Shown: one piece after another, positions 1 to 12,842 of the stretch | Position numbering within the stretch: the first letter of the stretch is position 1 | Layout of the letters: the number at the start of each line of letters is the position of its first letter | Assembly: GCA_027186245.1 (NCBI GenBank) | Contig: CP114495.1 | Span: 7,370,501-7,434,500, forward strand | DNA length: 64,000 bases | Source: Coriaria nepalensis | Lineage: Eukaryota; Streptophyta; Magnoliopsida; Cucurbitales; Coriariaceae | Direction of reading: 5' to 3' | The notes under the pieces: model-generated | What the model was told of the DNA's origin: nothing | The model's database searches: none | The model's input: only the letters and a program-made list of their open reading frames with translations | Program-made: the position numbers and the translations under genes

Positions 1-1012
1 TTAATATTATTTATAGATACATCATATTTATATTTACGAGTTAGATAGCTTATATAAGTATGAATCTATTACAAAAACGTTTAAATTTAAATGCATTACA
101 TTGAAAAATTGTAGGAGTCCAGTGGTTTTATTTGTTATTATTATTATTTTTTTTTTTTTTTAATAGAAAGATTAATGGTAATAGAAAGATATTATTTATT
201 ATCACGTGATGGGGTAATTTAATGGAAAGGGTTAATTTTATTAATAGCTAAAATAGAACGATAAATGGTATTAATAGAAAGTCCAACAACAGTCAAAAAG
301 TTTTGAATTTTATTGAAATGTGGCAAATGTATTAGTGGTTAACCTTATGTAGCCGTTATATTTCTTAATTCTTATTCTGTCACCACCCAAACATTGTCTG
401 CCAAGAAAATAACTTGAAACTGGTGGCGATTGTATGATATATAATAAGTAAATGTAAAAAATGAATATGTCATATATGATAGAGAGCACTATGGATTGCT
501 GTAAATATGTGTCATTATCGAGATACAGGAGTATAGAATGTTGTCATTCAATGGTAATATTGAATTATCATTAAAAAATATGAGGGCAATTCAAGTAAGG
601 TGGTGAGAATTTGTATTACGTGGCATGCTTAGAATGGTGGAAGATGCCACCATCATGCATAATTTAAAAAAAAAAAAAAGTGAGATGAGTTGATAATATT
701 CATATTACCAAGTATAGTGGTGGAGCTAGAATTGTATAAATTATAATTTCTAATATAGTAAATGTAGAAAATTATTGAGGTGGTATATTTTTATATTGTG
801 TCGGATTAAGTTTAAGATTGAATATTTTTACAGTCTAATAAAAAATGAGAACTTTTTTTTTTCCTTTTTTTTCTCTCTTTTACACTTATTAGTTCTGCAA
901 AAATTGTTTTCACTGGAATTACAATACTCTGCATGGTTGATGGTTTCAATAATAAAAAAATGAAACAAAAATAAACTTAACAAAACGCTACCCTTCTTAA
1001 ACCTTGGTACTG
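1..1012. other. AT-rich intergenic sequence, no gene seen
   Basis: This stretch lies beyond the 3' end of the SWC2 gene. It is strongly AT-rich with short A and T runs, and I see no coding frame with protein-like composition, RNA gene or recognisable transposon in it. The part next to the stop codon is presumably 3' UTR of SWC2. Confidence 0.6.
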
Positions 1013-4000
1013 CTAGTCAGAAAGTTCAATTTCGACCGCAGGGATTCTGCGAAAACGGGCCAAGTATCGGAAGTAAGAAGTTTCACTTTTATTTGTTGAT
1101 TCCGATCTCTTTCTTCTACCGGAAAACCCTCTACCAGAAAGTGAATCATATAAGTTTCCCATGTCCATATCCCTGTTAGCTCCATCATTTTCGGCCGCAA
1201 AACTGTAGAGATAACATCAAAAGAATATACAAGGATCTAATAAATACGTTAGTTAAAGAACTAAAAGAAAAAACTAAGAATCACGTTGAAGGTACAACAA
1301 GAAGGTAATAAGCAAGCATCCATCCTTGCTTTCAATAGGTCTTGTTCACATGAACATGGTTTGGATGAATCAATATGCCAATTGGAAGTATTTTGATTTA
1401 CAAGTTAAAGCGCCATATGACCTTCCCAATAAGGAACTAAAAGGCAAGCATCCGTCCGTTTTTTTCAATAGGTATGTGACTAACTGTTCACATGTACATA
1501 GTTGGGAAGAATCAATATGCTAATCAGAAGTATTTTGACTTACAAGTTAAAGGTCTCAAGGTTTTCATGATCAGCCAGGAAATTGATAGCAAGATTCAAA
1601 ATGTTAACTGGATGCATCCATTTATTGGATTTTATCATCAGCCATATGTAGATATTCTCAGTTCTAGACCATATATAGATTTTCTCGATTATAGCCTCGT
1701 ATGAAATGTTAGATATTCTAGCATGTCATTTGCAACAAAAGTGCTAGGTCTACAAACATGAACCCAGTAATAACACATTTCAATAAGAAAGTAACAGGTG
1801 AGCATCCGTGCATATTTTTCAATAGGTCTGTGACTAACTGTTCACATGTACATAATTCGGAAGTCTATATGACCTACCCAGAGGTTTTCATGATTAGCCA
1901 GGAAATTGATAATAAGATTTAATATGTTAACTGCATGCATCCATTTTTCCGATTTCATCATCAGCCATATGTCCATATTCTCGGTTCTAGACAATACATA
2001 AATTTTCTTGGTTATAGACTTGCATGAAATGGTAGATATTCTAGCATGTCATTGCAACAAAAGTGCTAGGCCTACAAACATGAACCGAGTAATAACACAT
2101 TTCACCATTTTAGGCCAGATATTCCAATTTCCATTTTTCAGCTCAAGCTTGTTATCACTGGGTATGTATTAATAGGTATTACACTCTTCCTAGAGCACTT
2201 ACTGTCATTGATAGACTACTCTACATTTTTCTATTCTGAATTGAAGCATACTACTGCTTTGCAGAAACCAAAAAGGTACTCTCTAAATATTCTAATCTCA
2301 TCAGTACATGGAATGCAAATTTTTTTTAATGAACAGCAGGCTACAATAGAAGATTCATCATGCGAAATTTAAATAAGAGGCTACTAAAGAAAGGTAAGGA
2401 CTAAGACAACAATACCGTTCACGAATAATCTTGAAAGCTTCTTTGGTTGCGTAAGGTAGCCCTGTCTTTGGATCACGATATCTGAACAATGAAATAATCA
2501 TTAGTTAGACAAAGTTGTTAGGACAGATTTAGTGAAAAGTTAGTATTCAAACTTCTACAGCCCAAGGTTGGTAAAATGCCCAGGCCTACTATTGTACAAT
2601 ATCATACATAAAGACAGAGAGCAAGAACGATATCCAGTTTCTAGTTTAATACTGCCAAGAACTATGCCCTTGCATTATGAATAACTAACTAGCATATTGA
2701 GGGTTTCATTTGGATCCTTGTTTGAAAATTCAGTTTAAGTCCACATTTCATTACAGACCTCTAAATTCCAGTTTATCCAAACCCTCCAATTTACCAAACA
2801 ATCCCCCAAAATTAAATTTGCCCCAAACTAAATTTACCCATTCTATTATAAATATATCCAAACAGATATACAATGTTCAGGAATGGGCTTCAGATCTATC
2901 AAGGTTATCAATAATAATTTCCTTATATTCCAAATGTAGAGCAATTTTCAACGCATAGAAGGGGCCCTGACTTGGACAAACTAGCAAGAAATCCAAGTAC
3001 TCTACACCCCCAAAACTAGCAAAGCACCAAAAGCAAGAATTCCATAGAGTTAGACGAATTTAAGTCAATGCAGTTACAGGAAATAGAATCTTCTTCCAAT
3101 GGGCAGAAGAAATTTTATAGCTTTGTGACAACATACATATAACATTCAACCTACCTCCAGTCCACAATGAGTAACCGCAAAAGTAACTACTTACTTGGCT
3201 GGCAGACCTGTAACCACACAAACAGCTTTCTCTGGATCTGGAAATAGAAGTAAGTAAACAAAGCAATAATAACATGGAATAAACTTCAGAGATACCAAAA
3301 TGGAGTCAAAGTGTGCTTCAATTTCCAATGACTTTTACAGATTTCAGAACTTTCAAAGCTAATTTATATGAAGCATGAAGAAAGTTCAGGTCAAAAGGAA
3401 GAAGAAACATGTTTAGGAACCTGAGCAGAAAATGGTCTTGAAAAATGAAAAAAAAAAAACCCTAATCACTCCCCTGGTTTCCCTTAAGGTTTTAAAAGGG
3501 ATAAGTTTTGAACCCTGTGGGTCTGCCAGAGTCCAGTGTTTATGTTTAAAGAACAATTAGCTTCCGAGATATGTTTGACAGGTAAATATTTTTCACATTA
3601 CACCCTACTAGAGAAAGCTATGAGGTTTAGTTTATATCCCGATATAGATGGTGTTAACTCATGATTTTTTTATTTTTTTTTTCTAGCAGGTATATATGTG
3701 GCAAAGTTTGTAGGATCATGTTGTATAATCTAATCTACAAACACAACGTATTACTGCACTGTATAAGGACTGAAAGTAAGCAAGACATTGAGGCCACAGT
3801 ACCATACTGGAACGGTAAAAAGGTTTAACCTCCATGTTGATATTCTGGGTCATATAAGCAAGCATTTGTAACTTACATGGAGGTGCTGTAGTAGAAATCT
3901 CAGACTGAAACGACACTCCCTTCTTGAATTCTAAATACGAGAGACCTAAGGGGAGGAAAAAGGTCAGAGTAAGATATAAAGTAGCTAAACTCAAAGAAGA

Positions 4001-6254
4001 AAGTGACAGCCCCAGAAAAAAAAAATGCACATAAGACTTGTGTCCATAATTTCACAATAGGAAGTTACCATCTTTGGAAAAATATCGTATTTGTGGACCA
4101 GAGAAAACAGCTTTATGCACAATTGCTCTTTTCTTGACTTCTTCTTCCCTTGCTAAAACACGTTCCAAGTTCCTCAAGTTCATGATTTCTGAGAAATGAA
4201 ATGGGGAAGTTATATCAGGAGTCAAGATCCAAACCCCAAACATTTCATCCTTATTTGGGGTTCAAAAGTCTACACTACATATCAGTGATATAGTTTAACT
4301 GAAAGTGGTGCCCAAACCTGTCTGAGCTGCTTCAAGAAGCATCTCTTCTTGGGTCATCCTCTTCTCCTCGCCTTCTTTTTTCCTCTTTATTGGCTGATGG
4401 TTGAAAAAAGAAAACAAATGTATATTCATTTCCATATCTAACCTGCGGATCTTAAAAGTTCATGTAGCAATGCATGCAAACTGTAGAAAATAATCTGAAG
4501 AGGTAAATTAATTCATGCAAATTTGTCCCAAAAAAATATAATAATAACTAATGCTAGTAAACAAGAGGCAGTACGATGCAATTGGGCACTCATATTCATA
4601 AACAAGCACTTGAGAAAGGAGTACAGTGGCTGTAGACCTTAAAAAACTTCACTTTATTTACCTGTAAATTAGAGCTCATAGTTACTAAACTTTTAGGAAA
4701 ATGTCAAAAGGCTTTTATGGGTTGGCAGTTGATTGAATGAAATCAGTATGTAGTAAAACACCCAGGAAATGAGTATAACAGTACAAATGGTCAATAAAAC
4801 CTTAATTATTAAGATAGCACACGAACAAATATGAAGAGAAATGTGATTTAAAACTGTCTCTGGAAAAACAGCTTTCCAAAGGCAATAAGAAAACTGGTCT
4901 ACTTTTCTATTCTACTGAACTTAATTTGCTTGGAAAAAAACCAAAACACAAGAAGACAATTAGAAATCTGTTGTTTATCTACTGAGAACGAGAGATTATC
5001 CACTAAAGCATCTTTTTGTGCTGAAATGCTTTAGAACAGCGCTCCAACTCACTTAGTAATGTGTTATCTATCCCGATAGGCCTGACAGCAATAAGAATCT
5101 GAACTACATCCTATGAGAAATGCTTCAATATTTCCACTGAATTATCAAAAATTCCAACACAAATAACACAATAACCTGACCTTTATTGTTGCTTGCAAAG
5201 CTGCACGGATGGCATCTCGCTCAGCTTGCCTGACAACAACAGAAGTTCTAGTTGATTTTCTCACTATTCTTTCTTCTTCTACATCATCAGGAATATCATG
5301 TGATTCAGGTAATTCCACATGTTCGGTTGATGCATCATCCTTGGAAGGCCTCTTTAAATTTGAAAGGTCTTTCTTTTTCTTCTTTTTCTTGGGAAAACTC
5401 TTTCCTGGAAATATCAGTCGCTTCTTTGGTTGCATCATCCTATAAGAGGCAAGTCTTCAAAAAACTGGAATCATAAGAAATCCACACTCTTTTTGATTCG
5501 TGATGGAGATTCTATACCTGACCTCTGCCTCATTTTCACCATCTTCCTCATCATCAGGTTCCTGTTATTAGAAACGTGAGTTGAATAGGATATAGCCATG
5601 TCCGATCCCATTTCTTTTTAAATGTAGATATATAAATCTCATTAGCGATAAAAACTCACATCTTCATTAAAGTCGCTGTCAAATTCATCAGCAACCTCGG
5701 GCTCTTCTTCATAGTTGTTATCCTCATCTTCCTAAAAAAGAAGAAGCCAGTTGGAATCAACATATTTCTAATCAATGGATGAAAATATGAGGGCATTTAT
5801 CTTGTAGTATCAACTTTAGAGCATTACAAGAAATAGGAAAGAAAGAAAGACGATTTGAACATATCAATGGAATTACAAAGAAACAAGTCCTTACAGAAAA
5901 GATTACAAGACTAACAATCTAAAAAGAAACATAGTGCCATCACACATGCTTATAACTGAAATATTAAACAATTTTTAACTTCGCTGAACAGAGATTTTAG
6001 CAGAGACAAAAAATCCAGTTAAGTACCTCTTTAAGAGCATCCTGATTCCAAAACAACTCGTCCTCTTCAATTTCCTCATCAAGCAACTTGGTCATTCTTT
6101 CATGAAAAAGCAAAATGGAAAATATATCCTTCAGACATTTACAATACTGAGTACGTACAATGTGTAAACATCATCTTTTTTACCTCTTCCCTCTCGTCAT
6201 TCGTGAAGAACGATCCAGGAAAACAGGGGCCTCGCCTGCTTCAGAGCTCTCCAT
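1013..6254 (-). CDS. SWC2: SWR1-complex subunit 2 (YL1/VPS72 homologue), 11 exons
   Basis: SWC2 binds H2A.Z-H2B dimers and is part of the nuclear SWR1 complex, which exchanges H2A for H2A.Z (family knowledge). Eleven exons join in frame to 359 residues: 6254-6184, 6096-6027, 5731-5660, 5561-5518, 5439-5181, 4393-4318, 4188-4069, 3945-3877, 3237-3195, 2481-2416 and 1202-1013. The start is the ATG at 6254, giving MESSEAGEAPVFLDRSSR. Then come the acidic YL1 N-terminal region (TKLLDEEIEEDELFWNQDAL, later EEEPEVADEFDSDFNED), a lysine-rich stretch in exon 5 and the coiled helix RNLERVLAREEEVKKRAIVH. The YL1_C domain has CVVTGLPAKYRDPKTGLPYA followed by TKEAFKIIRERF. The tail ends FRRIPAVEIELSD, typical of plant SWC2. 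Every junction keeps phase and the length matches the family. Exon 5 has alternative donors; only AAAG|gtcagg avoids a stop. Exon borders are inferred. Confidence 0.95.
1314..2105 (-). repeat. Intronic repeat, two long copies plus a partial third, in the last SWC2 intron
   Basis: The last intron of SWC2 (1203-2415) contains a diverged head-to-tail repeat. A copy near 1445 begins GCATCCGTCC followed by T-rich sequence and CAATAGG, and runs to about 1790. A second long copy with the same order of landmarks runs from about 1797 to 2105 (GTGACTAACTGTTCACATG, TCAGCCAGGAAATTGATA, GATATTCTAGCATGTCATT, ACAAACATGAACC). A shorter partial copy covers about 1314-1440. The period is about 355 bp. It does not touch an exon. 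Confidence 0.8.
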
Positions 6255-6480
6255 GGCTAACGACCAATAAAATCTGCGCTAAACCATAAAATTTAGAATC
6301 AAGATTAGATAAATAAAATACTTCGAACTAGCAAAATTCATCAAGTTCAAAAGTGATAGAAGAACCTGAGAGAATCAGAGAGAGAGAGAGAGAGCACTCG
6401 CCGGGGAAACGGTGATCAGAGAGCAACTGGAATTCGGGGTTTTAAGACGAGCGCGCAGAGTAGCACAAACCCGATAAAAT
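6255..6480 (-). promoter_or_regulatory. SWC2 leader and promoter with GA-repeat tract
   Basis: The region just upstream of the SWC2 start codon carries a GA dinucleotide tract at about 6377-6395, a common feature of plant 5' UTRs and a possible binding site for GAGA-binding BPC proteins (family knowledge). A 5' UTR intron is possible between 6260 and 6370. No clear TATA box was identified. Confidence 0.45.
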
Positions 6481-6843
6481 ATTAGGTGCAATTTGTTCGG
6501 TGCACCAAATATTTACTCTATAAATTATAAAACCCCCTTCGATTATAGATAGAATAAACGTGAACTGGCCCTCTTAACTTTGAAACTTACAGAAAACCCC
6601 TACATTATTCTAATTTGGCACAAGAGCCCCTCTGGACCGGATTTTCGGTTACCACGCACGAAAATGGTGGTGTCAATTCAACCAAATCTAAAAGAAATGA
6701 TTTGACTAATTTTACCTATTGCTACCATTTATTGAAACCCTTTGATAACCTAGTAAATTTTGGGTGCAAGTGCAACACTTAGTCCGTATTTTCTTACAGT
6801 TTGCGGGATTAAGATCTCGCCATAGTGAAAAATTAATAATCAT

Positions 6844-6977
6844 ATAACTTCAAACTATCTAATTTAATTAAAACTTCATAAATTTATTTTTAATATCTGA
6901 TGAGATCAAAATAACTTCAAACTATCTAATTTAATTAAAACTTCATAAATTTATTTTTAATATCTGATGAGATCAAA
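6844..6977. repeat. Perfect 67-bp tandem duplication
   Basis: The 67 bases starting ATAACTTCAAACTATCTAAT at 6844 are repeated without a visible mismatch from 6911 to 6977. A perfect copy in AT-rich spacer indicates a recent local duplication. Confidence 0.95.
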
Positions 6978-8792
6978 ATTTGCTTCAATAATATGTTCAC
7001 CGAATTTTACTTACAAAATAAAAGAAACACGAAAAAAAGGTAGAGGTTATCATTTATAAACTCATTCCAATATTGAAATCAATAATATGATAGAAGTAAT
7101 AATTAATTAAATGATAGGAATAGTGTGTTTGTGAGTGTTGTTATACTTTAGGTGTCTTATAAAGAAGTATTTATAGGGGTCACCTAATAGAGTTCTCTTA
7201 AAGTGAAATTATTGATTTGATAAAATCCTTCGAAAATTTCCCCTGAGTTAGGGGTGAATTTCTAATGTCGAGGACAATGAGTCAAATCCTCTCATGCGAG
7301 GCAACCTTAGGGCCATCATGTTCCAAGCTTCTTAGACGACGCTCTCAACAATCCCATGGATTGGTAAGTATTGAGCCTTTTCGGGTGATATTATTTAATC
7401 TCTTTTTTTAGCTTATAGGCTTCTCAAATTATGGTATAGACTTAAGTTATCAATGAGAGAGACATTTTCATAAATATTCCTAGAATGGATATTTTGACCT
7501 CATCATTTAATCCCTTGGCATAAATAGATATTGCACATCGAATTCCGACATAAATCTTTATCTGTATCATTGCAAGTTGATCAGTTATGGAGCTTTTTTC
7601 TCATTAGTTGATGTACTTTCTTTCTCTTCTTTCCTCATGGATTTTTCCCCCATGGATTTTGAAGGTCCTTCTTAAAAGTCCTTCATTTTTTTTAAAGGTT
7701 CTTTGATCTCCTTTCAATGTAAGTAAGTATTCTCCTCTTTCATTTTCTTTTCCTTTTCTTTTTATTTTTTTCTTTTGTGTGACCTATGGTGCTCGACCTT
7801 GGCTGAGCATCCCAAGTGTTTAGCGCCCGTTTACTTATGGCTTTTCTGACCATAAATGTAGGTTTTCACTTAACAATTTTCCTTTCTTGCTTAGCAATTT
7901 GTTAGCTTTGTTCATCATGGATCTTCCTCAACCCATAAGTGGGTCTTCTTTCCCAGCCTTGATCCTTAATTCTTCCATCACCCCATCGGCTTCAAGCACT
8001 CTCTTTCCTTCTTTTCCGAGTTTGGGTCGCTTGGACAGACTATAATACTTAATCTCTTAGGCATGAACTTAAGTGTGGATGAAGTTGTGATACTCGTTCA
8101 TTTTGGGCATAGGAAATTAACCTTTAAGTCAATTGACTAATAATAATAATAATAATAATATGATAAGGGTATTATATTATAACTATATCGTGCAGTACAG
8201 ACCACGGGAGGTAGTGAGCTTTACCAGCGCACCCTCCTCCCTCTCTCATATTATTGAGATAAGGTTGAAAAGATACTTTATTAGTTATCAATAGAAACCA
8301 TACATGTATAAAGTCTTAACTATGAAGTTAACATTTCCAGCTGCAATTTCGTACAGCAAAAACGATCTCAGCAGCTTCGTGATCTAAAAATTTCTCCCCT
8401 CTCCTAACCCTTGCAAAATTTAAAGAAAAAATTGAGGATTCCTTCCATCCTTCACAATCTGGAACCATTGAAGGTGAAAGTAAGGATCCTGAAGCTTACA
8501 GACTGCGACCATCATCTTCGGTCTGAAGCTCGATGACACTAGTGAAGGTTACTTCTAGTAAGAACCGTGTCTGTTCTTGTACTTGAGGTCATTAGTTCTT
8601 TGATAATAGATCAAAATTGAGAGTGGAATATGTAAAGTATAAGATATCAAGACGAGATTAAGGTTTCTTTGATAATAGTTCTTTGAAGTGTTTTCAATAG
8701 CCCCCGGTATAATCATATTCCGAAAAATTTTCCTATAAAATAAACAAATAAACAAATTTTTGAGATCAATATTTGAAAAAAAAAAAAGAAAT

Positions 8793-8856
8793 ATTGGTCT
8801 AATTTTTATTAGATTGACTTGTTGACATTGGTCCAATAAAAATTAGACCGATATCA
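8793..8856. repeat. Short inverted repeat (hairpin)
   Basis: The arm ATATTGGTCTAATTTTTATT near 8793 is followed by its near-perfect reverse complement AATAAAAATTAGACCGATAT near 8836. Related half-arms (GTCCAATTCTCACTAGACCG, TTCAATTTTTATTGCACTGA) follow up to about 8925, so the palindrome seems to have spawned further copies. Confidence 0.75.
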
Positions 8857-9329
8857 ACATGTTAGTCCAATTCTCACTAGACCGATATGTCAATATATTA
8901 GTTCAATTTTTATTGCACTGATATCATCTTAAAAAAATTCAAATATGAGTGAGTTTCAATCGTTATGTTTCAAGCAACGAATACGAGCTTAGAAAAAAGA
9001 AGAATATATGTCTATCATCGAGAAACGACGAGAAAGAAAAAAAAACTGAATAGTAATTTTAATTTTTTTTAATAAATAAATAATAAAGATATTTATTAAA
9101 AAAAAAATTAACGATAACAAAATAAAATTTTTTTGGAGAGAGTATTTTACCCATACCTCCCAATATTACTTAGAGACGAAACGTTACGGATTGTACTCCA
9201 CTTAAAAGAGTCAACCGCGAATCGTTGACTATTACTTCACCAAATGAAAGTTTTTAGCAGAGAGTAGTACATTCACATTGTGAAGCTAAAAAGGCTAAAA
9301 ATCGAATAAACGAAGAAAACGAGCGGGTA

Positions 9330-12300
9330 ATGATATCCACCACAAGAACGACTCTGCCGCCATGGCAGCCACCTCTCTCAGCTCCACTGAGGTCAAGGAA
9401 GTGCTACTACTCCTCAACACCAGCGCGGTGGCCGGTGGTTTCAGTCCGCGCCTTCCGGCGCGATGGCTTTGACGATGCCTGGAGGAAAGCTTGGAGAAGT
9501 GCTAACGATGGCTTTGAGAAATTCGTCTTTGAGGCCAAGAAGACAGCGGAGCGGATTGACAGGCGTTACTCTGTCTCTCTCCGTTTCAGCTCCGTCACGC
9601 AATCCGCCTTTGACCGGGCCCGTGAGATCGATAGGGAGTTCGGGATTGGATCGCGCTGGCGCAATTTTACTGTCGATTTCAGCAGAAATTTTCCTAGGGT
9701 TAGTTTTCTTCGTTATTTTCTGATCATATTTCCGTTTCGACTTCTTATGATTCATGTGTTTGGTTACAGAGAAAATTGTGGAGACGTTACTTATGTTTTT
9801 CCCCCCTTTTATTCGTGCAGTACAGGAGGCAGCTCAGTGACTTTTTGGATACTCCACTGGGAAGAAGTTTTGCGGTTAGTAGTATATAGAACTCTCTTTT
9901 GAACTCGGCTAAGCATTTCTCTCTACGATTTTCCTGTATTTTTGCGTGATTCTTGTTGTATGAGGCCTGTCGTTAGCTAATATATAATATCATCAACTCT
10001 CATCTTGGCATGTGAAGAGTTGATTGTCATCGTAACTGGAATCCATTAAAAATGGTCTTTCAACTTTTAGGGGCAGTAGATATGATAAGTCATCCGCTTT
10101 GTTTGATGGAATTCTCTTCTAAATTGAGTTCGTTATTCTCTAGCAATCAGTAAGTAGAAGCTAATAATCTGCAAGTGTAACTGTTTTGGACAGACAGATG
10201 AAGGATGTTAAAGGATTTTTTGTTTGAAAGTTTAATTCTTGTTATGTGGCGTATAATTCTTGTTAGGTAGACTTAAATTGAAGGGGACTTGCTTGTTACT
10301 CACAAATGGACTTCTATTTTTGTTATATAATTACTCGTTATGGTTAAAAGGTGAAACGAAAGCTCGCTAACACCAAGGATAAAATAGCACAAGTAGTGAA
10401 TAATTGGCAATTTTTTGTTATGTTTGAGGTAAACACAAAGTTACGATGAACAGTAAAATAAGATAGAAAGCTGAGAATTAGAGCTAGGAAAGTTCACCTC
10501 AGATTTTATTTTTCATTTTTTTTTTTTTTTTTTTCTGTGGTCTCTGACTCAAGGGTACCTACAATTTGAGTGAAGACCAAACAAAATTCAAATGTTTAGG
10601 AGGATCAACATAATATATAGCCATAATCTACTTTTTATTTTGGCTTCTTTAGCATTACTTTTATAAGCTCATTCTTTGTCTAAAATTCTTTAAAGGAGGA
10701 AGTGACAAATATTGACTTCTATAATTTGGGTACGAAAGTAGAAGAGGTCTCTGGTATTTTAGTTGAATATGGTATGGTATAAGCTAAATTTTTTATTTTT
10801 TATTTTTATGATAATTTTAATTCTTGCTTCTGAATGCGATTGTCTTTGTGAGAGAAGTTCTTTGACTGTGATCATATAATAATTGTTCCTGATGATCTTC
10901 AAGATTCAATTTTCATGTGCAGTAAATATTCTGAGTGATGGTCGCAAGCTTTAAGGTCAAAGATAGTGAGGTTTATCCATTTAGTTTGATGGAAGAGATG
11001 CTAGAATTGAGTTAATTACTAACCAGAGGAAAAATAAAATGGGAATTTATAGATATGTGTGTAGACTTTAGGTGCATAGAAAGATAAGACAGCCAGTAGT
11101 AAGAAGACATACAGATAATATGCCAAATATATTGTATTTTTGCATTTTAAGTCACTCGATAGTTCTAAATCATCTGTAGTAATAGTTCTAAATCATCCGT
11201 AGCAAGTGCATATGATGTAGACCCTAGCGATTATCCATGAAACAGTCATACTGCCACCATACTAGAATAGAAAATGACACAACTACTGTACCCATTATTA
11301 TTGTTATTCTATTGATCCATTGGTGTGTTTCTACAAATTTTACAGCAAAATTGTTTACTTATAAATATTTGAGATTTATTTTCTAAAAATAGTTTATTCT
11401 GAAGTTGAAGTATGGCCTACCGGTCCCCGATTGAGGTTGTTATATTTACTAAGATATGATGGTTATACAGGAACAGGAAAATCTTTTTACCCTTACTGTT
11501 TCTGGACCTGTTTAAATTATACCACATCCACTTCCTACTGTTATGACTACCGATTCTCCTTGAAAGGAGCACTCTTAAGTTATTGGCAACCATTGATATC
11601 ACTTTGTGAAAATGATTTCAATGTACTTGTAGCAAAAAAGCAGCGCTTAGAACTATGGTTCATAATGATTCTTGATATACATCAATTCATTTACAGCCTT
11701 TAACTTGATTATCTTTTTTCTTTTATATTAGAATACAAGTTTCATGACCAATATCCATTTTTTAGCTAACTTAACAGGAGTATAGGTTTTATCCCATCTA
11801 AAGTGCACTAAAAACTGTCCAAACATACAGTACATGTACTGTAAACGTGGTCAATCATTAAATCATAAAATTTTTTATATTCATTTCTATTTTTTCCCCG
11901 TTTCCTCCTTTTCATTCAACATTTATCATTTCTCTTGTATGACTTCTTCCTTTTCTTGTAGACAATTTTCTTCCTGTGGTTTGCTTTATCTGGATGGCTT
12001 TTTCGAATCTTGATATTTGCAACATGGATATTGCCATTTGCTGGCCCTCTTCTTCTCGGAACTTTTGCCAATAGCCTTGTTATAAAGGTATTCTTCTTGC
12101 TGGTATTTTACTTGTGTATGTACATGTTGAATAGAGCATGTGCCATGTGTATCATTATTATTTTTTCTTTGACACTGTGTTAATATGAGAAATTAGCTGC
12201 AGAAGTTGCATTTGTTTAATATTTCATAAGTTGTGCAAAACTTCATTGCATGAATCCTTGGACAAAAGTCAGAATTATCATCTAGCCATCACTGTTTAAA

Positions 12301-12842
12301 ACTAGGATTATGGTTTGGATATTTTGTAACGTATGATTAATTTGTTAGCCATACTTTGGAGAAGCTTCTTATTATTAGTCTATTTTTGCTTGATGTATAG
12401 CTGTGGACCTTATGTAACCATTATTTAGAGGCTCATTTTTTTTTAATTTCTAGACCATTTGAAGTAACATTTTATATTGATGTCTGGTTCATATCTGTTA
12501 AGAGGTTGGCATCCAAAGTTGCTCTTCAGCACACATTTGTTTTCCTTCTGGGTATTATCCTTATATTACGAGGGAAAAGAAGCTTCTGCATGTTCTTCCT
12601 TGCAAGAACTTCTTAATTAGTGTGGCTAAGTGGTTTTTGTATTGAATGTGGGGCAGGGGGCTTGCCCAGCTTGTAAAAGGCAATTTGTAGGGTACAAGAA
12701 CCAAATCATTCGCTGCACAAACTGCGGCAATACCGTCTGGCAACCTAAAAGTAAAGGGGATTTCTTTTCGAGAGATAACCAAGGTAACTCTGCATCCAAG
12801 TCTGATCCACAAATTATAGATGTGGAGTTTGAGGAGAAATGA
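9330..12842 (+). CDS. Predicted plastid membrane protein with C-terminal zinc ribbon, 4 exons
   Basis: I do not recognise a named gene. Four exons join in frame to 244 residues: 9330-9698, 9821-9874, 11962-12087 and 12657-12842. The N-terminus (MISTTRTTLPPWQPPLSAPL and on) is rich in Ser, Thr, Pro and Arg with no acidic residue before about residue 45, like a chloroplast transit peptide. A charged, probably helical segment follows (FDDAWRKAWRSANDGFEKFV), then a long hydrophobic stretch in exon 3 (FFLWFALSGWLFRILIFATW) that should make one or two membrane spans. The C-terminal exon carries CPAC and CTNC 16 residues apart, a four-cysteine zinc ribbon, and ends IIDVEFEEK. An anchored plastid zinc-ribbon protein is the likeliest reading; location and function are inferred. 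The second intron (9875-11961) is over 2 kb. Confidence 0.85.
9875..11961 (+). other. Long second intron of the zinc-ribbon gene
   Basis: This 2.1-kb AT-rich interval sits between two well-supported exons. It contains a T-run near 10515-10535 and no recognisable nested gene or transposon domain. Confidence 0.7.

Larger units (their letters stand above)
6481..9329. other. Intergenic, AT-rich, with small repeats; no gene seen
   Basis: No coding region could be supported here. It contains a perfect tandem duplication (6844-6977), a (TAA)n microsatellite near 8142-8160 and an inverted repeat near 8793-8856. The segment 8180-8560 is less AT-rich than its surroundings and could be a gene fragment, but I cannot assign it. 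The last 150 bases are presumably promoter of the gene starting at 9330. Confidence 0.5.

Noticed and set aside
997..1200. Minus-strand 67-codon frame at the 3' end of SWC2
   Set aside because: The real SWC2 frame is a different one (ending FRRIPAVEIELSD), which continues the preceding exon in phase.
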